Positions 45,644-57,895 of a stretch of DNA of 64,000 bases are shown one piece after another. The translations under genes were made by a program, and so were the position numbers. Below the pieces are notes generated by a model that saw nothing but the letters and a program-made list of their open reading frames with translations, was not told where the DNA came from and searched no databases. Each line of letters opens with the position of its first letter. Positions within the stretch are counted from its first letter, which is position 1. The stretch covers positions 186,001-250,000 of the forward strand of contig KQ964250.1 of the NCBI GenBank assembly GCA_001566295.1, in the 5' to 3' direction. The stretch comes from Microdochium bolleyi. Lineage: Eukaryota > Ascomycota > Sordariomycetes > Xylariales > Microdochiaceae.

Positions 45644-47519
45644 TTATCGGATAGTCATCTGCTTGGCCATCTGTGCCTTGGCGGATGAGCCGCTGGCGCC
45701 GGCAGCAGAGGCAGTTCCGGCCTTCTTCTCGAAGACCTTCCAGAACTTCAAGCTTTCATCGGCAGCTACGAGGACGCGAGTTAGTTCCAGATCAAGCTGA
45801 GGCGGGTAGGCGCCCGAGCTGAACGAGTGAAGACTTACCAGCAGTAGCAAGCATCTGGCCATCAGGGCTGAGGCAGCTGTGAAGTACACGGCTCTCGTGG
45901 GCAGGGATCTCGACGTTGCGAACCATGGTTGGGTAACTCCAGATGCTCAGAGAGTTGTCGGGGAAGCCGCTGGCGCTGACAATTTCTTTGTAGCTGGTGC
46001 TCCACCGGAGGCTGGTGACTTGGGACCCAGTATCAATGCTGTTGACGCGAGCACCCGAGGTTGTGTTCCAGAAGTGGATGTGGCGGTCGTAGGAGCCGCC
46101 ACCAGTGGCCAGAAGGTTCATGTTCCACGGGCACCAGGCAAGCGCCTTGACAGCAGCCTTGTGGTTGGTCTTGGTGAACTTGGGAACCGCCAGGGAGCGC
46201 GCGTCCCAGATCGACACCAAGTTGTCGTTGCCGCCAGTGGCAAGCTGAGCTCCATCAGAGCGCCATTCAAGACCGCAGACCTCGGAGGTGTGGGAGACGA
46301 GCTCGGCAACCTTGTGCTCAGCGATACGGACGTCGTGGTTATAGACGAGGCCACTCCGCGCACCAGTGGACAGCAGATGCTTGTTCCAGCCCATAACACC
46401 AACGCGGGTGTCGTGGCCGAACATGCTGCGGATCTTCTGGCCCTCGGAAACATCCCAGATCTGAACCTCGCCCGTGCCGAGACCAACTCCGACATAGGCG
46501 CCATCACCGGACCACTTTACGCTGCTGACGTAGGTGTCTGCGGTGGTCTCCATCAAGCAGCTGACACTGCCCTCGTCGGCAGACCAGACATAGACATTGC
46601 GCTCAAGACCGATGGCCACCTGGTTGCCAGAGCTCCAGTCAAGCAGGTTGAGGTAGTAGTCGTCAATCAATCCCGGGGCATCGAGGACACGTTCAGGTGC
46701 TGTAGCTATGCGGCGTCTGAACTGAGCCGAGTTCGTGGTGACGGCCTTCAGGGGTCTGTTGTACTGCTGACGAAGGTCGATAGGCTTGGAGGACTCGGGA
46801 GGAGCAGGCTTGAACTGGAGGATGCGGGTTCCAATGTTGACTCCACAAGCATTGGCGAGAGAGTCCTGATACGCGACAGTGTTGGGCGAGGGCCGCGAGT
46901 ACGAAGACGACTCATCGTCGTCCAGGTTGAGACCCTCGAGGGCAGCAATGGCGTCATCTGTCGCCGAGGACAGGACTGTGGAGGCGTCAATACCATTGCT
47001 CTTGGGCCGGGCCTTGTCCTGGAGATCGAGCTTGCCGGAGCCAGCGTTGACAATAGCGGAGCTGTTGCTACGGTTGGGGATGAAGCGATCGGCAGCGTAG
47101 GTTACGGTTGTCTTTGTGCCCTTGAGCCTCAGCGAGCCCTTCTTCTTGGCGCTGCCAGGGGTTCTTGCGAGACCGGTACCAACAAGCGCGTAGTCGGACA
47201 CGCCGAGCTCGAGGGCTCTGCGGGGCGTGGAGACACCACGGGCAATGTTGGACTTGGGAGAGTCACGGTGTGTGGAACGGGAAGCCTTGGCAAAGTGGCC
47301 AGCAAGGTTTCCTCCGTAGACCGACTTGCCAGCAGGCCGGGCAGCATCGAGGCCAGACGGCCGCCTCTCGGGGGTGAAAGGCGAAGAGTTGACGTCGATA
47401 GAGACATTGGATGCGGTCCGCTGACGCGGCGAAGGGGTCAAAGGCATCCGGCCGCCAGCTGTCCGGGCCGAGAAGAGACCCTTGTGGGACTTGAGCGGGG
47501 TGGAGACGGTGGTAGCCAT
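45644..47519 (-). CDS. CDC20: Cdc20/Slp1 activator of the anaphase-promoting complex
   Basis: Two exons (47519-45839 and 45765-45644) encode 600 residues. The disordered N-terminus has several S/TP sites. The C-box DRFIPNR lies at 144-150 and the Mad2-interacting-type motif RILQF at about 232-236. Seven WD40 blades run from about 275 to 575, opening with ERVLDAPGLIDDYYLNLLDW, which favours Cdc20 over Cdh1 (usually APDLVDDFYLN). The protein ends in the Ile-Arg tail that docks on APC/C. Cdc20 presents securin and cyclin B for ubiquitination and is held by the spindle checkpoint. The splice gives MLATA-AADESLKFW. The start MATTVSTPLKSHKG is the first ATG. It lies back to back with the Kelch-BTB gene. 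Confidence 0.95.
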
Positions 47520-48595
47520 TGTGCGTGCTTGGTACAGATATCCCGGATATCAAGTGCGGAATGCAGCTGCTGAGGGCTTTTGTTGAGGTTTTGAAGAGTT
47601 CCAAGAGACTCAATCTAATGGTTCCTGGAAGTTGGTGTCGTAGTTAGTAGTCGTTGTCGGGTATCATGCGCAGGTGTGAAGCGCTTCTCCAAGTCGGTGG
47701 GGCGAGCAAGTGGCCGTCGGTGGTGGCGCAACGAGGTCCCGTAGACGTGGGCGATTTCCACGATGAAGAGCTTGGAACTGTAGGAAGAGCAGCCTGTCCT
47801 GATGAAGGACGAGGAATGCTGTGTAGCGGGAGCAGATATAGCCAAAAGTGCGGTTTCTGAGGTGAAGGGTGAAGAGAGAAGGAGCCGAGTGTACAGCCAT
47901 GATGCCGCCTGGAGAGGCTTTTGAATGTTTACCTGGTGGATCGCCGTTGCCGCGGAGCAACGCAGCACTGGCCCTTGAACTGCGGGCGCAGCTGGCCAGC
48001 AGCTGCACAACCAGCGCTCATCTCCCGCGGGGCCAGTGTGAGCCCTGCAGTGCCCACTTTTGCCCTTGTGGGTCTGCCTCAGCATCCCCAGGGGCCGCTT
48101 GTCTCGCTCTGTGATGTCAGGCATGATCGGTACCTGACTTTCCTCGGACTTTCCAGCAGCCAGCAAGTATCGCGCAAGACGCACCTCGAGACACCGCTGC
48201 GCGAGTAAGAGCACGACTGCCGACGGCCGCTCCCACACAAGCAAGCCACCCCGAGCCTGTCTCAAAGCCCCGTCGCTGGCGTCAATCTGCATCCTGCCGC
48301 ATCACCACGCGGGCGGCACTTCACGACAGGGTCACCCCTCGCCGAACCCCTCATCCTCGCTCCCATCCACGCACGCCGTTTGCGCAGGCGCTCCGGGCCG
48401 GTCGATGCGCCAGACATGATAGCTATCCGTGCTCCGAAACACGCCTCGCCTTGAGACCGTACCATCGGTGTTCCAGTCCGGCACGTGTCTCTCCAAGACA
48501 TCACAAGCTCGTGCAACCTGGAGAGCAAAGCGCTCTGGAGTTGGTGGCTTACGCACTAGATCTACAGCAGCTGTCCCATCCTTACGACAATAATT
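47520..48595. other. Divergent promoter between Cdc20 and Kelch-BTB genes
   Basis: About 1.08 kb between two start codons on opposite strands. No additional gene recognised. Confidence 0.6.
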
Positions 48596-50945
48596 ATGTC
48601 TGATCCTTCGACTCCGCACTTCAGCGGTGCGGGCGGCGCGTCCTCTTCCTTGTTCGGCGGTCCTTCAAGCTCGTTCGCCAACTCGAGCAGCACCGACAGT
48701 CCCGGCATCGACGGGCTTGCACCTCAGATTCCGCCAGAGGTACCGCAGGCGCCCACACCTGGCTCTGTTGCCTCTTCGTCAAACAACACTTTCGTCATGT
48801 CCAATTCGCCCGTAAAGAACCGCACCGTCGGCGACATATATCGGCCCAGAGTCATACATGCCCTCGGGCAACGTCCTGCTTGCCTTGTCAACGCGTCTGT
48901 CACATACTGCGGGAACAACCAGATATTTGCTTTCGGAGGGTTCGACCAATACACGGACGAGGTCTATAACCACGTGCTGAAACTCGATCTCGTCAGCCAC
49001 CAATGGAGTCTGGTTGACAACTATGGAGACATTCCTGGAGTGAGGATGGGCCACACGGCCACCCTCTACCAGGGAGACAAGCTCTTGGTCTTCGGAGGCG
49101 AGAACGAACATAGGACCTACCTCTCAGACCTCATCATGTTCGACCTCAAGACTGCCCACTGGACCCAACCGCAAGTGACCGGTCCAGTGCCCAAAGGCCG
49201 TGCCAGGCATGCTGCTGTTCTTCACGACGACAAGCTGTTTGTCGTGGGCGGCATCACTGGCCATGACAACTATGTACTGGACGACATCTGTTACTTGGAC
49301 CTCAAGACGTATACTTGGTCACGGTCTTGGCGCTTCGTGGGTCGTTTCGATCATTCCCTCTACATATGGTGAGTGATTTGCACGTCCTGTTCAAGCTTTT
49401 CAAGTCACTTATCTGTATCAAAATAGGGGTGATCGCATCTGGGTATTCGGCGGCCTTAGTGAAGACATGGACAAGCCTGGCGATCTCTGGTGGCTTGACC
49501 TGAAAGGTGTTCCAGCGTTTGATACGTCTCCACACATTGGGTCGAGTCTGGACAGACAGATGCAACTTGGTCGTCAATCAGACTCTCCGCGACAATCTCA
49601 TGCCATGGGATCGACAACGGGGCCGGGCAATTCTGGCTACGCAGCAAACTCTCGGACTGCCCAGGTCAATACGCCCTCTTTTCAACTCAAGAAGTACGCG
49701 CCGATGGCGCCAGGAGCTATTTCGAGCTTGAAATTCCTCTCTGGGAATAATGTACCGTCACAAGGTTCTGGTATTCACTTCCATATCTACTCGTCTGGCA
49801 CACTATTGGACTTCGTTACTCCAGCAGCCACCATCACGCACAAGGAATGCTCGCTGTCAGCACTAGATTTGGTCACCTTGCGGTGGCAGAAACTTGCCGA
49901 GGGCCGGGACGTCTTCAAGCCGGGTTTCCGGTGGCACTATTGCACGCTGAATGAGGATGGCACGAAGGCATGGCTTCTCGGCTGTCCTACAGACCTTCCC
50001 GGCGAACCGACAAATTTTACTGAAGAATACCTGAGCGATATCATGGAAATCGACCTCAGACGATACGGCTTCCTAGGCCACAATGTCCCACCGGAGCCGC
50101 GAATGCAGCACGCGAGGCCCTCGCCAAATATGCGCGTGCACGATGTGCCTTCCAAGGGATTGGGCAACGACCTTGCGGCGCTCTTCAATCAGCCACCAGA
50201 AACGAATAGCGGCACAGATTTCATCATCACAGCTCTGGCCGAGGACTTCGACGACAACGACATGATGGGGCCGGGCACAATTCGCGCAGGCGAAGCATCA
50301 GACCAGAACTGGCTGGAGCCGAATGCGCGGACATCTCAACCAATCCACGTGCACAAACTGATCCTGCAAGCCCGCTGGCCGCACTTCTCGCGACTTTATA
50401 ATGCGCAGATGGCGGAGTTCCATACGAAGAAGATGCACATACCTGAGCCTTACAGTGTTGTCAGGGCATTCCTCTACTACCTCTACACCGACAGCATACA
50501 CGCCGACGACGGTGTGACGGAGCTGTCGGACGTTGCGGGCTTACTCGTCATGTCCAACATCTACAACATCCCACACCTGCGACTGCTGTGTCTGAACCGA
50601 CTTCTCAAAGAGCTGGACGTCGACCACGCTTGCATTATTTGGTACTGTGCGGGGCTTGCCGAAGAGGAGTGGCTGCGCAAGCGGGCAGCGGCCTTCTGTC
50701 TCACGCACTGGGGCAGGATCGTGCGGACGCCCGATTTCTTGCGCCTGCCGCGCACCGCGCTCGTCGAACTGTCCCAGGAGATTGACATGGAGGGCCGGGT
50801 AATTGGCGGCGAAGAGCTTGACTATGTCGACGGGTATCGTAGCCGGTATGACAGCTGCCATGGGCGCAAGGATAGCGTGAGCAGCGACCGCACACAGGCG
50901 TTGCCATCGGACGTCGAGGACTCGGAGGGCATGGACATTGCCTAA
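48596..50945 (+). CDS. Kelch-BTB protein, Ral2/LZTR1-like
   Basis: Two exons (48596-49368 and 49427-50945) give 763 residues. A Ser/Gly/Pro-rich N-terminus precedes Kelch blades at about 80-330, seen as repeated FGG/VGG turns followed by WxxPxxxG patterns (IFAFGGFDQYTDEVYN, LLVFGGENEHRTYLSD, LFVVGGITGHDNYVLD). A long linker leads to a BTB-like fold near 563-630 (IHVHKLILQARWPHFSRLYN) and a BACK-like helical region (HACIIWYCAGLAEEEWLRKR). This order resembles fission-yeast Ral2, a positive factor for Ras1, and animal LZTR1, a Cullin-3 adaptor acting on RAS. A Ras-linked or ubiquitin-ligase adaptor role is therefore inferred, not shown. The acidic Ser-rich tail ends SEGMDIA. Confidence 0.82.
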
Positions 50946-51970
50946 TTAGTCAGGTCTGTCGCGACATACCAGGGATATTCGCTACATTCCAGGACAGATC
51001 CTTCTTCCGAGGACCTGTCGTGACTTGACACAGCGGCGACCCAATACGGGAGTATCCTTCTATGCACACGAGGAGCTAGAGCGCCTCATCGCCACGGGCT
51101 CCAGCAGTATCAGCAGTCCTATTTCCTACCTTTGGGTCTTCATCTCACTGAGAATGGGCTAGGCGGGTTTCTTGCTTCTTGGATCGAACGGGCGGGCGAT
51201 GTGAAATGAACAGGGCGTTCTTTTTCTTTCTCTCTCTTTATTTGTTTGTTGCACATGGCGCGCGGGCATCGGCGAGTTCGGAGTCTTTGATATTATTCCA
51301 TTGTTCATTTGTAAATGAATCCAGATTACCATACGCGGATCATACCCGCTTCGCTCTCTTTCTTCTTCTTGACATGTCTGTGTGTATGTGAAAAATACTT
51401 GTGTGCACATCTCTCTCTCTCTCCTTCTAAAGTGGCAAGTGGCGCGGAAAAGAACAAGAAGTAGGAGGAGCAAGAGAGTAGAAGAGGGACGGGCATTGAT
51501 TTGTGATTTCAGGAACCCGCGAGAGGCGATGCAGGGGAACTCAGTTGCATAAAGAGAAGCAATCTGGTATCTTGGCAGGCGATGCAGCTGGCAAGAATAA
51601 GCATAACGCGCTGAACACATGTGCTGATGATAATGATGCATAAAAAACCGGCCATCGCAGGGAGTAGTATGCCCTGCCCAAAAACCTCTCCGGGGCGACA
51701 AAACGCGCGCGACGTCAAGAGTTATGCCGGGAAGATTCACCTCGCGAACCCCTTTTCTCCTTTTTGTGTTGGTCTCCAGCCATCCCATTTCCAACGGGGA
51801 CGAAATCCGCTTTGGTGATTCCGCCATTTTGAGAAGAGCTCAATCCAGTTGGCATTTTTTCATATGTATTGTATTAATGCTCCAGTCTCGCACCTGTTTA
51901 AGTGCCCAAGATATCGCTGGTTCTCCCCAACGGGATTGTGATGTTTGGTAATTTTAGGAGCGTCAGTGTT
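50946..51970. other. Convergent 3' regions, Kelch-BTB and MFS genes
   Basis: About 1.0 kb between two converging stop codons; no gene recognised. A CT dinucleotide run lies near 51411-51423. Confidence 0.55.
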
Positions 51971-54080
51971 TCACAGCAGGTTCCGCAGCGCACCGAACCC
52001 CGTGCGCCGGCTGTCGCTCGCGGTGCTCTTCATGCTGGTGCTGAACAAGGGCTGGTCGTCTTGGCCCTCCGGGTTCGCGACGATCTCGCGCGGACTCGGC
52101 CGCGCGGCGGCCAGGGACTCCCTGCGCCGGCGCTGGCGGCGGGCGTACCGCTCCACGGCATCGATGTCCTCATGCTCGTCGTCCGTCTCGGAGTAGATGG
52201 TGTAATCGCTGTCGTCGCTATGCTCGAGAGGATCGGCGCTGTCGATGACGTCGGTAGTCGTGCTTGTGCCGTTGTTGTTGTTGTTGTTGTTGGCGGTGGT
52301 GGCGGTGTCGCTACTGCTGCTGTTGTTCCCGGGGCCGTCGCCTTCAACGATCCACCACGCCGGCACAGCACCAACCATTGCAATAGCGCCGAGCATCCAC
52401 CACGGCAGGCCTATGAGCCCCCGGTGTGCGCCGTAGCTGAATACCGCGCCCGCGGCTGCGGGGCCCGTCGCCCGTCCGAGCGCAGAGAATGTAGTGGCGA
52501 GGCCGTTCAGGGTGGCGAGGGTCCCGAGGCTGGTGGCACTGTTGGTGAGGAGGATCGTGGAGCTGGGGAATCCAAAGATGACGCCCATCGCCTTGAGTGT
52601 CATGATGGCCATGAGAGCGGCGAACTTGAGTCTGGTGTCCTCAATCATGATCGTGTATGGCAAGAGCATGTAGGAGACCGGCAGAACAACTACGGCCGCC
52701 TTGAAGCAGTTCAGGATGCCCATACGGGTCGCGATGGGAGGGTACAGAAGGAACTGGATCAGGCCGCAGAGCAGACCGTACACTGTGAAGATCGTGCCAA
52801 TGCTGCCTGACTTGAGACCGAAGCCGCCATTGAAGACGAACGGCAGCGACGTATTCTCAGGCGTGTGCTCTACTATAGGATAGTGCAAGAAGACCGGAAG
52901 TAGTTGGTCGAACGCGACGGAGTGCAGAGCGAGGAACGTGTAGCACACCAGATTGATGATGGTCTGCGGTGTGAGTACGCTGCGCATGCCGTGCTTTTTG
53001 GGCGCTCTGGCTCTAGCTCTGTCGTGCGACCGCACTCGCGCCAGCGACGGCCCGCCGTGGCTTTCGGTGCCGAGCAGAGGTGTTTCCTCGTCGCCTGTGC
53101 CGTTCTCAGTACGTTCATACTTGGTGCGCCGCTTGCCTGACAACAGCGCGATAAGCCTCTCGCCGAGAACAAGACCCCAGTCTCGACGGCCTCGCTTATG
53201 CGCGACGGTCTCCTGCAGGAAGAGGAAAGCCGTCGTCATCGATATTAAGAAGATGACAGATCCCATGATATTGGGCAGGGCGAACGGGAACCTGTTAAAG
53301 AACCACGACTCGCCAAAGACGCTGGGAAATTGTACCGCCGGATTCGCAAAGAAGCCACCGAAGGCAGGGCCAAATATCGACCCTATTGACCACACGAGCG
53401 GCATGATGGAAAAGGCCGTGGGCTGGAGCTCCTTCTGTGGGACCATCTCGGCCACGACCGTTCTGATGATGCCGACTGGATGAGAATAGTGGTTAGCCAT
53501 TGGAGCCGCCCTAGACTTTATGGAAGGTGGGATCTTGGACAAACCATTGCCGTTACTCGCACCAAGGATGGCGCGGATCGTGATAGCCATGGCTAGGCTC
53601 GTCGACAAGCCCCATGCCAGGAAACACAGCATTGTGCACATGAGTCCCACGATGATGACAGGCTTCCTGCCGAACCTGTCGGAAGCCCGTCCCCACCATA
53701 CTGCAGTCACGCTTTGCGCGAGAGAAAAGGCAGCACTGGTGATGCCGGCCCACTCTGCGACCGAGTCCTTGTCAACACCGAAGCTTGCTATCATCTCGGG
53801 AAGATAGGGGAACACCGAGGTCATAGCTAGTGGTTCCGCAAATCTTGCAACGGCTATTGCGCTCTTCATTGTCAGTGAATCTGGTGGCACGTTGAACCAT
53901 GTTTTGCTAGTTTTGCTTTAAGCGAGGCCTAACAAGGCCATGTGTTGCTCTCACGTTCAAGCACACGTAACGCGGCCATATGGCCCGGGTCTATGCCTGG
54001 GAAGCAAAGCATGAGAAATGTGACCTACCCAAGATGGCCAGTTGCCTCGCAGGCAGCTTTGGTGCTTTGTCCGAAGACAT
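51971..54080 (-). CDS. Major facilitator superfamily transporter
   Basis: Three exons (54080-54029, 53853-53545, 53475-51971) give 621 residues. The tiny first exon encodes MSSDKAPKLPARQLAIL and joins through a CAATAG acceptor to AVARFAEPLAMTSVFPYLP, the usual opening of fungal DHA1/ZIFL-like carriers. Motif A between helices 2 and 3 reads GRASDRFGRKP. About 12 membrane helices are split by a charged central loop (about 240-290), and a hydrophilic tail carries an Asn run, acidic stretches and RRQRRRRE. Proton-coupled export of small molecules is typical of the class, at the plasma or vacuolar membrane; the substrate cannot be read from sequence. The 69-nt second intron has no stop and is a multiple of three, so its retention would insert 23 residues. 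Divergent from the peptidase gene. Confidence 0.87.
53476..53544 (-). other. 69-nt intron in MFS gene, frame-preserving
   Basis: GTTTGT donor, CCAG acceptor and a GCTAAC branch-like site. Length is 3 x 23 with no in-frame stop, so unspliced transcripts stay open. Removal gives SNGN-VGIIRTVVAEMVP, the conserved helix-4 region, which supports it being a true intron. Confidence 0.85.
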
Positions 54081-55140
54081 GGCGGAGGATATGCCCGTGG
54101 CGGTTCTACCGAGACGCCTGAGGCCTTGTGTCCATCTGCGACTGCTCTACAGGTTCGACTGGGGAAGTTCAAGGACGGGGTCCAGCGTTGTCAGAGGGAG
54201 CAGCAGCAGGACTATGGAGTTGTAGGGACAAGGAGCAAAAGCCGAAGACCGGGGCAGGCCGGCGAAGAACTACTCCGTGACGGCGGCTGGCCCCACGTCG
54301 GCGGTGCCCACTTTGGAGGACCCTGCCATCCATGGATGCCCGTCTTTGAAGCATCTGCACCAGCCGCCCTGCCCCGTCTGCTCCCGCCTCGAACTTATGC
54401 AGTCACCTGCATGCAGTCCACCTTGGCGAACGCCCTATCGGTCTGGCGCAACTAGCGCCTGGCGGGCGATGACGCCTTGGGCGGTGTCGAGTCGCAGTAT
54501 GGTGCCGGGATGGCGGCTGATGGTCATGCAGGCTGTCATGTGCAGCAGGCGGGCACGGCTCCGTGGTCGGAACTGCGGTGACAAAGCAGACTGGTCACGC
54601 GGTCGCCGTCTCGCTGGGATGCCGCAGCTGTGGTGGTGGTGGTGCACTAAGCGCGGTGCTTGACCGCCGGGTCTTGCTAGGGATAAATGCAAAGCATCAC
54701 GGCTGTGGATGGCCAGGACATCGAAAAGATACAGCGTGGTCAGAGAGTGTTGCGACGAGCCCGTTCACAAGGCAGGCAGACGTCTGGTGTGTCTCTCCGT
54801 GCCGCTCGTCTCATGCCGTTGGATATCGTGGGCAGAGTGCAAGAGCGCCGATTGTGCAATTGCGACTTGCTGATACGCCTTGCACCTGCTGCTTTGGGCG
54901 TGGGTCGTGACGTGATGTGCACCCGCCCCACACGCTGACTGTTCTCGTCTATCTCTCTCTCTCTCCGAGGCTGTCCAGGCAGCACCATCTTCGGCATTGC
55001 GGCAGCTTCATCTTGCACCTGTGCTGTGTTCGACTATCGGTTTGGTGTCCTGCCAGCCCTCCATCGCGTTGTTTGGTCGCTCGAGCTTTGCACCCTGCTC
55101 ACCCGCAGCTGGCTGAGCTGCCTGTCCGCCTCGAGCCCGC

Positions 55141-55148
55141 TGACGTCA
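55141..55148. promoter_or_regulatory. Perfect CRE-type palindrome
   Basis: TGACGTCA, the binding site of ATF/CREB-type bZIP factors, sits 68 bases before the peptidase ATG. It may lie in the leader rather than the promoter, and an eight-base match can arise by chance. Confidence 0.35.
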
Positions 55149-55179
55149 AGCGGCGTCCAAGCTTCGGGTCACTCAAGAA

Positions 55180-55216
55180 CCACCCACCACCCACCACCCA
55201 CCACCCACCACCCACC
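55180..55216 (+). repeat. (CCACCCA) 7-bp tandem repeat abutting a start codon
   Basis: Five perfect copies plus two bases of CCACCCA end exactly at the ATG at 55217, so the repeat itself supplies the CACC context before ATGG. The repeat contains no ATG. Confidence 0.95.
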
Positions 55217-57895
55217 ATGGCCGATGGCGGTCATGCGCCGGCCGGCGATGCCGGCGGTCACCACGGCGCTGATGCCGGACACCACGGCGTCGACCCCGGC
55301 CACCACGGCCATCATGGCGAGGACCATGGCCAGCACCACCATCACGCCCACAAACACCACAACCACGACGACGATACGAATATCTACAATCACAGGGCAG
55401 GCGAGGCGACTCCGTTGCTGACCACCGTCACCGTCCGGCGCCCCGTCCAGCGGTATCCTCACCAGACCCTCCGCCGCTTCTGCACCATCGCCATTAATGC
55501 CTCCCTGCTCGCCCTCTTTCTCACCTTCTTCCTCACCGTCGTCACTGGGCCGCCTGTCAGGCATGGTCACGGAGACTGGGACCCCGCCCCTGGTTACGGG
55601 CCACACCGCCCGGGTCACTGGCACACTTCGTCACACTCCAATAGTATCTCGTACGACGACCTAGAGCGCCTCCTTCTCGAGACCCCGAACACCGACAAGG
55701 CCTCGGAGTGGAGCAGGTACTACACCTCGGGACCCCATCTTGCCGGCAAGAACCTGTCGCAGGCCGAGTGGACCCGGGACCGCTGGTCGGAATGGGGCGT
55801 CGCTTCCGAAGTGGTGTCTTACGAGACGTATATCAACTATCCCCAGAGCCACCGGCTTGCGCTTCTCAACAGGTCTAGCTCCAAGCACGATGGTGGCCAC
55901 ACATGGCGCGTCGCCTTCGAGGCCACTCTCGAGGAGGACGTGCTCAAGGAGGACCCGACCACCAGCCTCAAGGACAGTATCCCGACATTCCATGGCTACT
56001 CAGCCAGCGGCAACGTGACAGGCTCGTTCGTCTATGTCAACTACGGCACCTACTGGGACTTTGAGGATCTCGTGCGCGCCAATGTCAGCCTCGCGGGTAA
56101 GATTGCAGTCGCCCGGTATGGCGGCATCTTCAGAGGCCTCAAGGTCAAGCGGGCGCAAGAGCTCGGCATGATCGGCTGCATCATCTTCAGCGACCCTGGC
56201 GACGATGGGGAGATGACCGAAGTCAATGGGCACAAGGCATACCCTGATGGGCCCGCCAGAAACCCAAGCAGTGTCCAGCGAGGCAGCGTCCAGTTTCTCA
56301 GCGTCGCGCCTGGGGACCCAACCACACCGGGCTACCCCTCGAAGCCTGGTGTCCCGCGTCAACCAGTAGACGGAGCCATCCCCAGCATCCCGTCATTGCC
56401 CTTGTCGTATGCTGAGGCTATCCCGATTCTTAAGGCGCTGAACGGCCATGGCCCTACAGCGAAGGACTTTGGCCGGTTCTGGACCAGAAACATCGGTCTG
56501 AGCCACAAGGGGGTCGAATACAACATTGGACCTTCTCCCGATGATGTCGTCATTAACCTTGTCAACGAGCAGGACTATGTGATAACACCCATGTGGGACG
56601 TCATTGGAATCATCAACGGCACAATACCCGATGAGGTTGTTGTTGTTGGTAATCACCGTGACGCTTGGATTGCTGGCGGCGCCGGCGATCCTAACAGCGG
56701 CTCTTCTGTCATAAACGAGGCTATCCGAAGCTTCGGAGAGGCTCTCAGTCAAGGCTGGAAACCACTTCGGACCATCGTCTTCGCTAGCTGGGACGGCGAG
56801 GAGTACGGACTGGTAGGCAGCACAGAATGGGTCGAAGAGTACCTGCCCTGGCTCAAGGAAGCCAACGTAGCCTACATCAACGTGGACGTCGGTGCCACGA
56901 CACCTGTCTTTTCAGCTTCCGCTGCGCCGCTCCTGCACAAATTACTGTACGACGTCACCGCGCGCGTGCCCTCGCCCAACCAGACCGTCGAAGGCCAGAC
57001 TGTCCGCGACACATGGAGCGGACACATCAGCACCATGGGCAGCGGAAGCGATTTCACAGCGTTCCAGGACCACGCCGGCATTCCGTGTATTAATTTCGGC
57101 TTTGAAGGCTCGACCCCGAAGTCTCCAGTGTACCACTACCACTCCAACTATGACAGCTACCACTGGATGACCGAGTATGGAGATCCAGGCTTTGTCTACC
57201 ACAAAGCCATGGCGCAGATCCTCGGCCTCACGATTGCGAAGATGTCCGAGACACCACTGCTCGCCCTCAATGCCACCGACTACGCCACCGCACTCAAGGG
57301 ATACGTTGAGGAGGTTCAGACCAAGGTTGCTTCGAAACCCGAGTCATTCACAACAGATGCTGAGATCTTCGAGTACCGATCTCGCCCGACACAGCCCGAG
57401 ATCACTGGCGATCCGGACATGGTCCGGGTCGCGCTGGGCCGGCTGCAGAAGACCATCGTCCAGTTCAGAAAGGCCGCTGTGAGCCTGGACGCAGAGTCGT
57501 CGAGGCTATCGGAGGAGGCCAATGAGCACATTCCCTGGTGGAAGATCATCCAGAAGTGGAGGCTGGCGCGCGCCATCAGGACCGTCAACACGAAGTACAA
57601 GAACATTGAGCGCGCGTTCCTGTACAAGGAAGGCCTGGATGAGCGGCCGTGGTTCAAGCATGTTGTCTTCGCGCCGGGCATCTGGACCGGCTACGCTGGT
57701 GGTGAGTTATCCTGGAGAACCTTTCCGAACCCTTACGGTAGAATGTTGAAATCGTTGAAGCTGACACATTGTGTGTGACTAGCTGTGTTCCCCGGTCTTG
57801 ACGAGAGCATCGACAAGAAGGATTTTGTCAACACGATGAAGTGGGCGGACATTATCGAGGACTGCATCAAGGACGCAACCAAGACGATCTCGTGA
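55217..57895 (+). CDS. PSMA/Vps70-type M28 metallopeptidase, type II membrane protein
   Basis: Two exons (55217-57701 and 57783-57895) give 865 residues. A short cytosolic tail extremely rich in His, Gly and Asp (about 14-55) precedes one membrane helix (about 93-112) and a luminal ectodomain with a protease-associated domain, the M28 peptidase and a C-terminal dimerisation domain. The two-zinc site is complete: His480, Asp491, Glu529, Asp557 and His642, with catalytic base Glu528 (motifs NHRDAW, GDPNSG, WDGEEYG, NVDVG, YHSNYD). Family members are glutamate carboxypeptidase II and, in yeast, Vps70 and the Tre proteins; because the site is intact it is likely an active carboxypeptidase or dipeptidase in the vacuole or secretory path. 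Start chosen at ATGG in strong context. The splice gives GYAG-AVFPGLDESID. Confidence 0.93.

Larger units (their letters stand above)
54081..55216. other. Divergent promoter between MFS and M28 peptidase genes
   Basis: About 1.14 kb between two start codons. No extra gene recognised. The peptidase side holds a perfect TGACGTCA and a 7-bp tandem repeat that runs into the start codon. Confidence 0.6.

Noticed and set aside
45879..47573. 564-codon open frame opposite Cdc20
   Set aside because: It is antisense to a confidently assigned gene, has no family motif and is explained by C/G-rich third positions keeping the opposite frame open.
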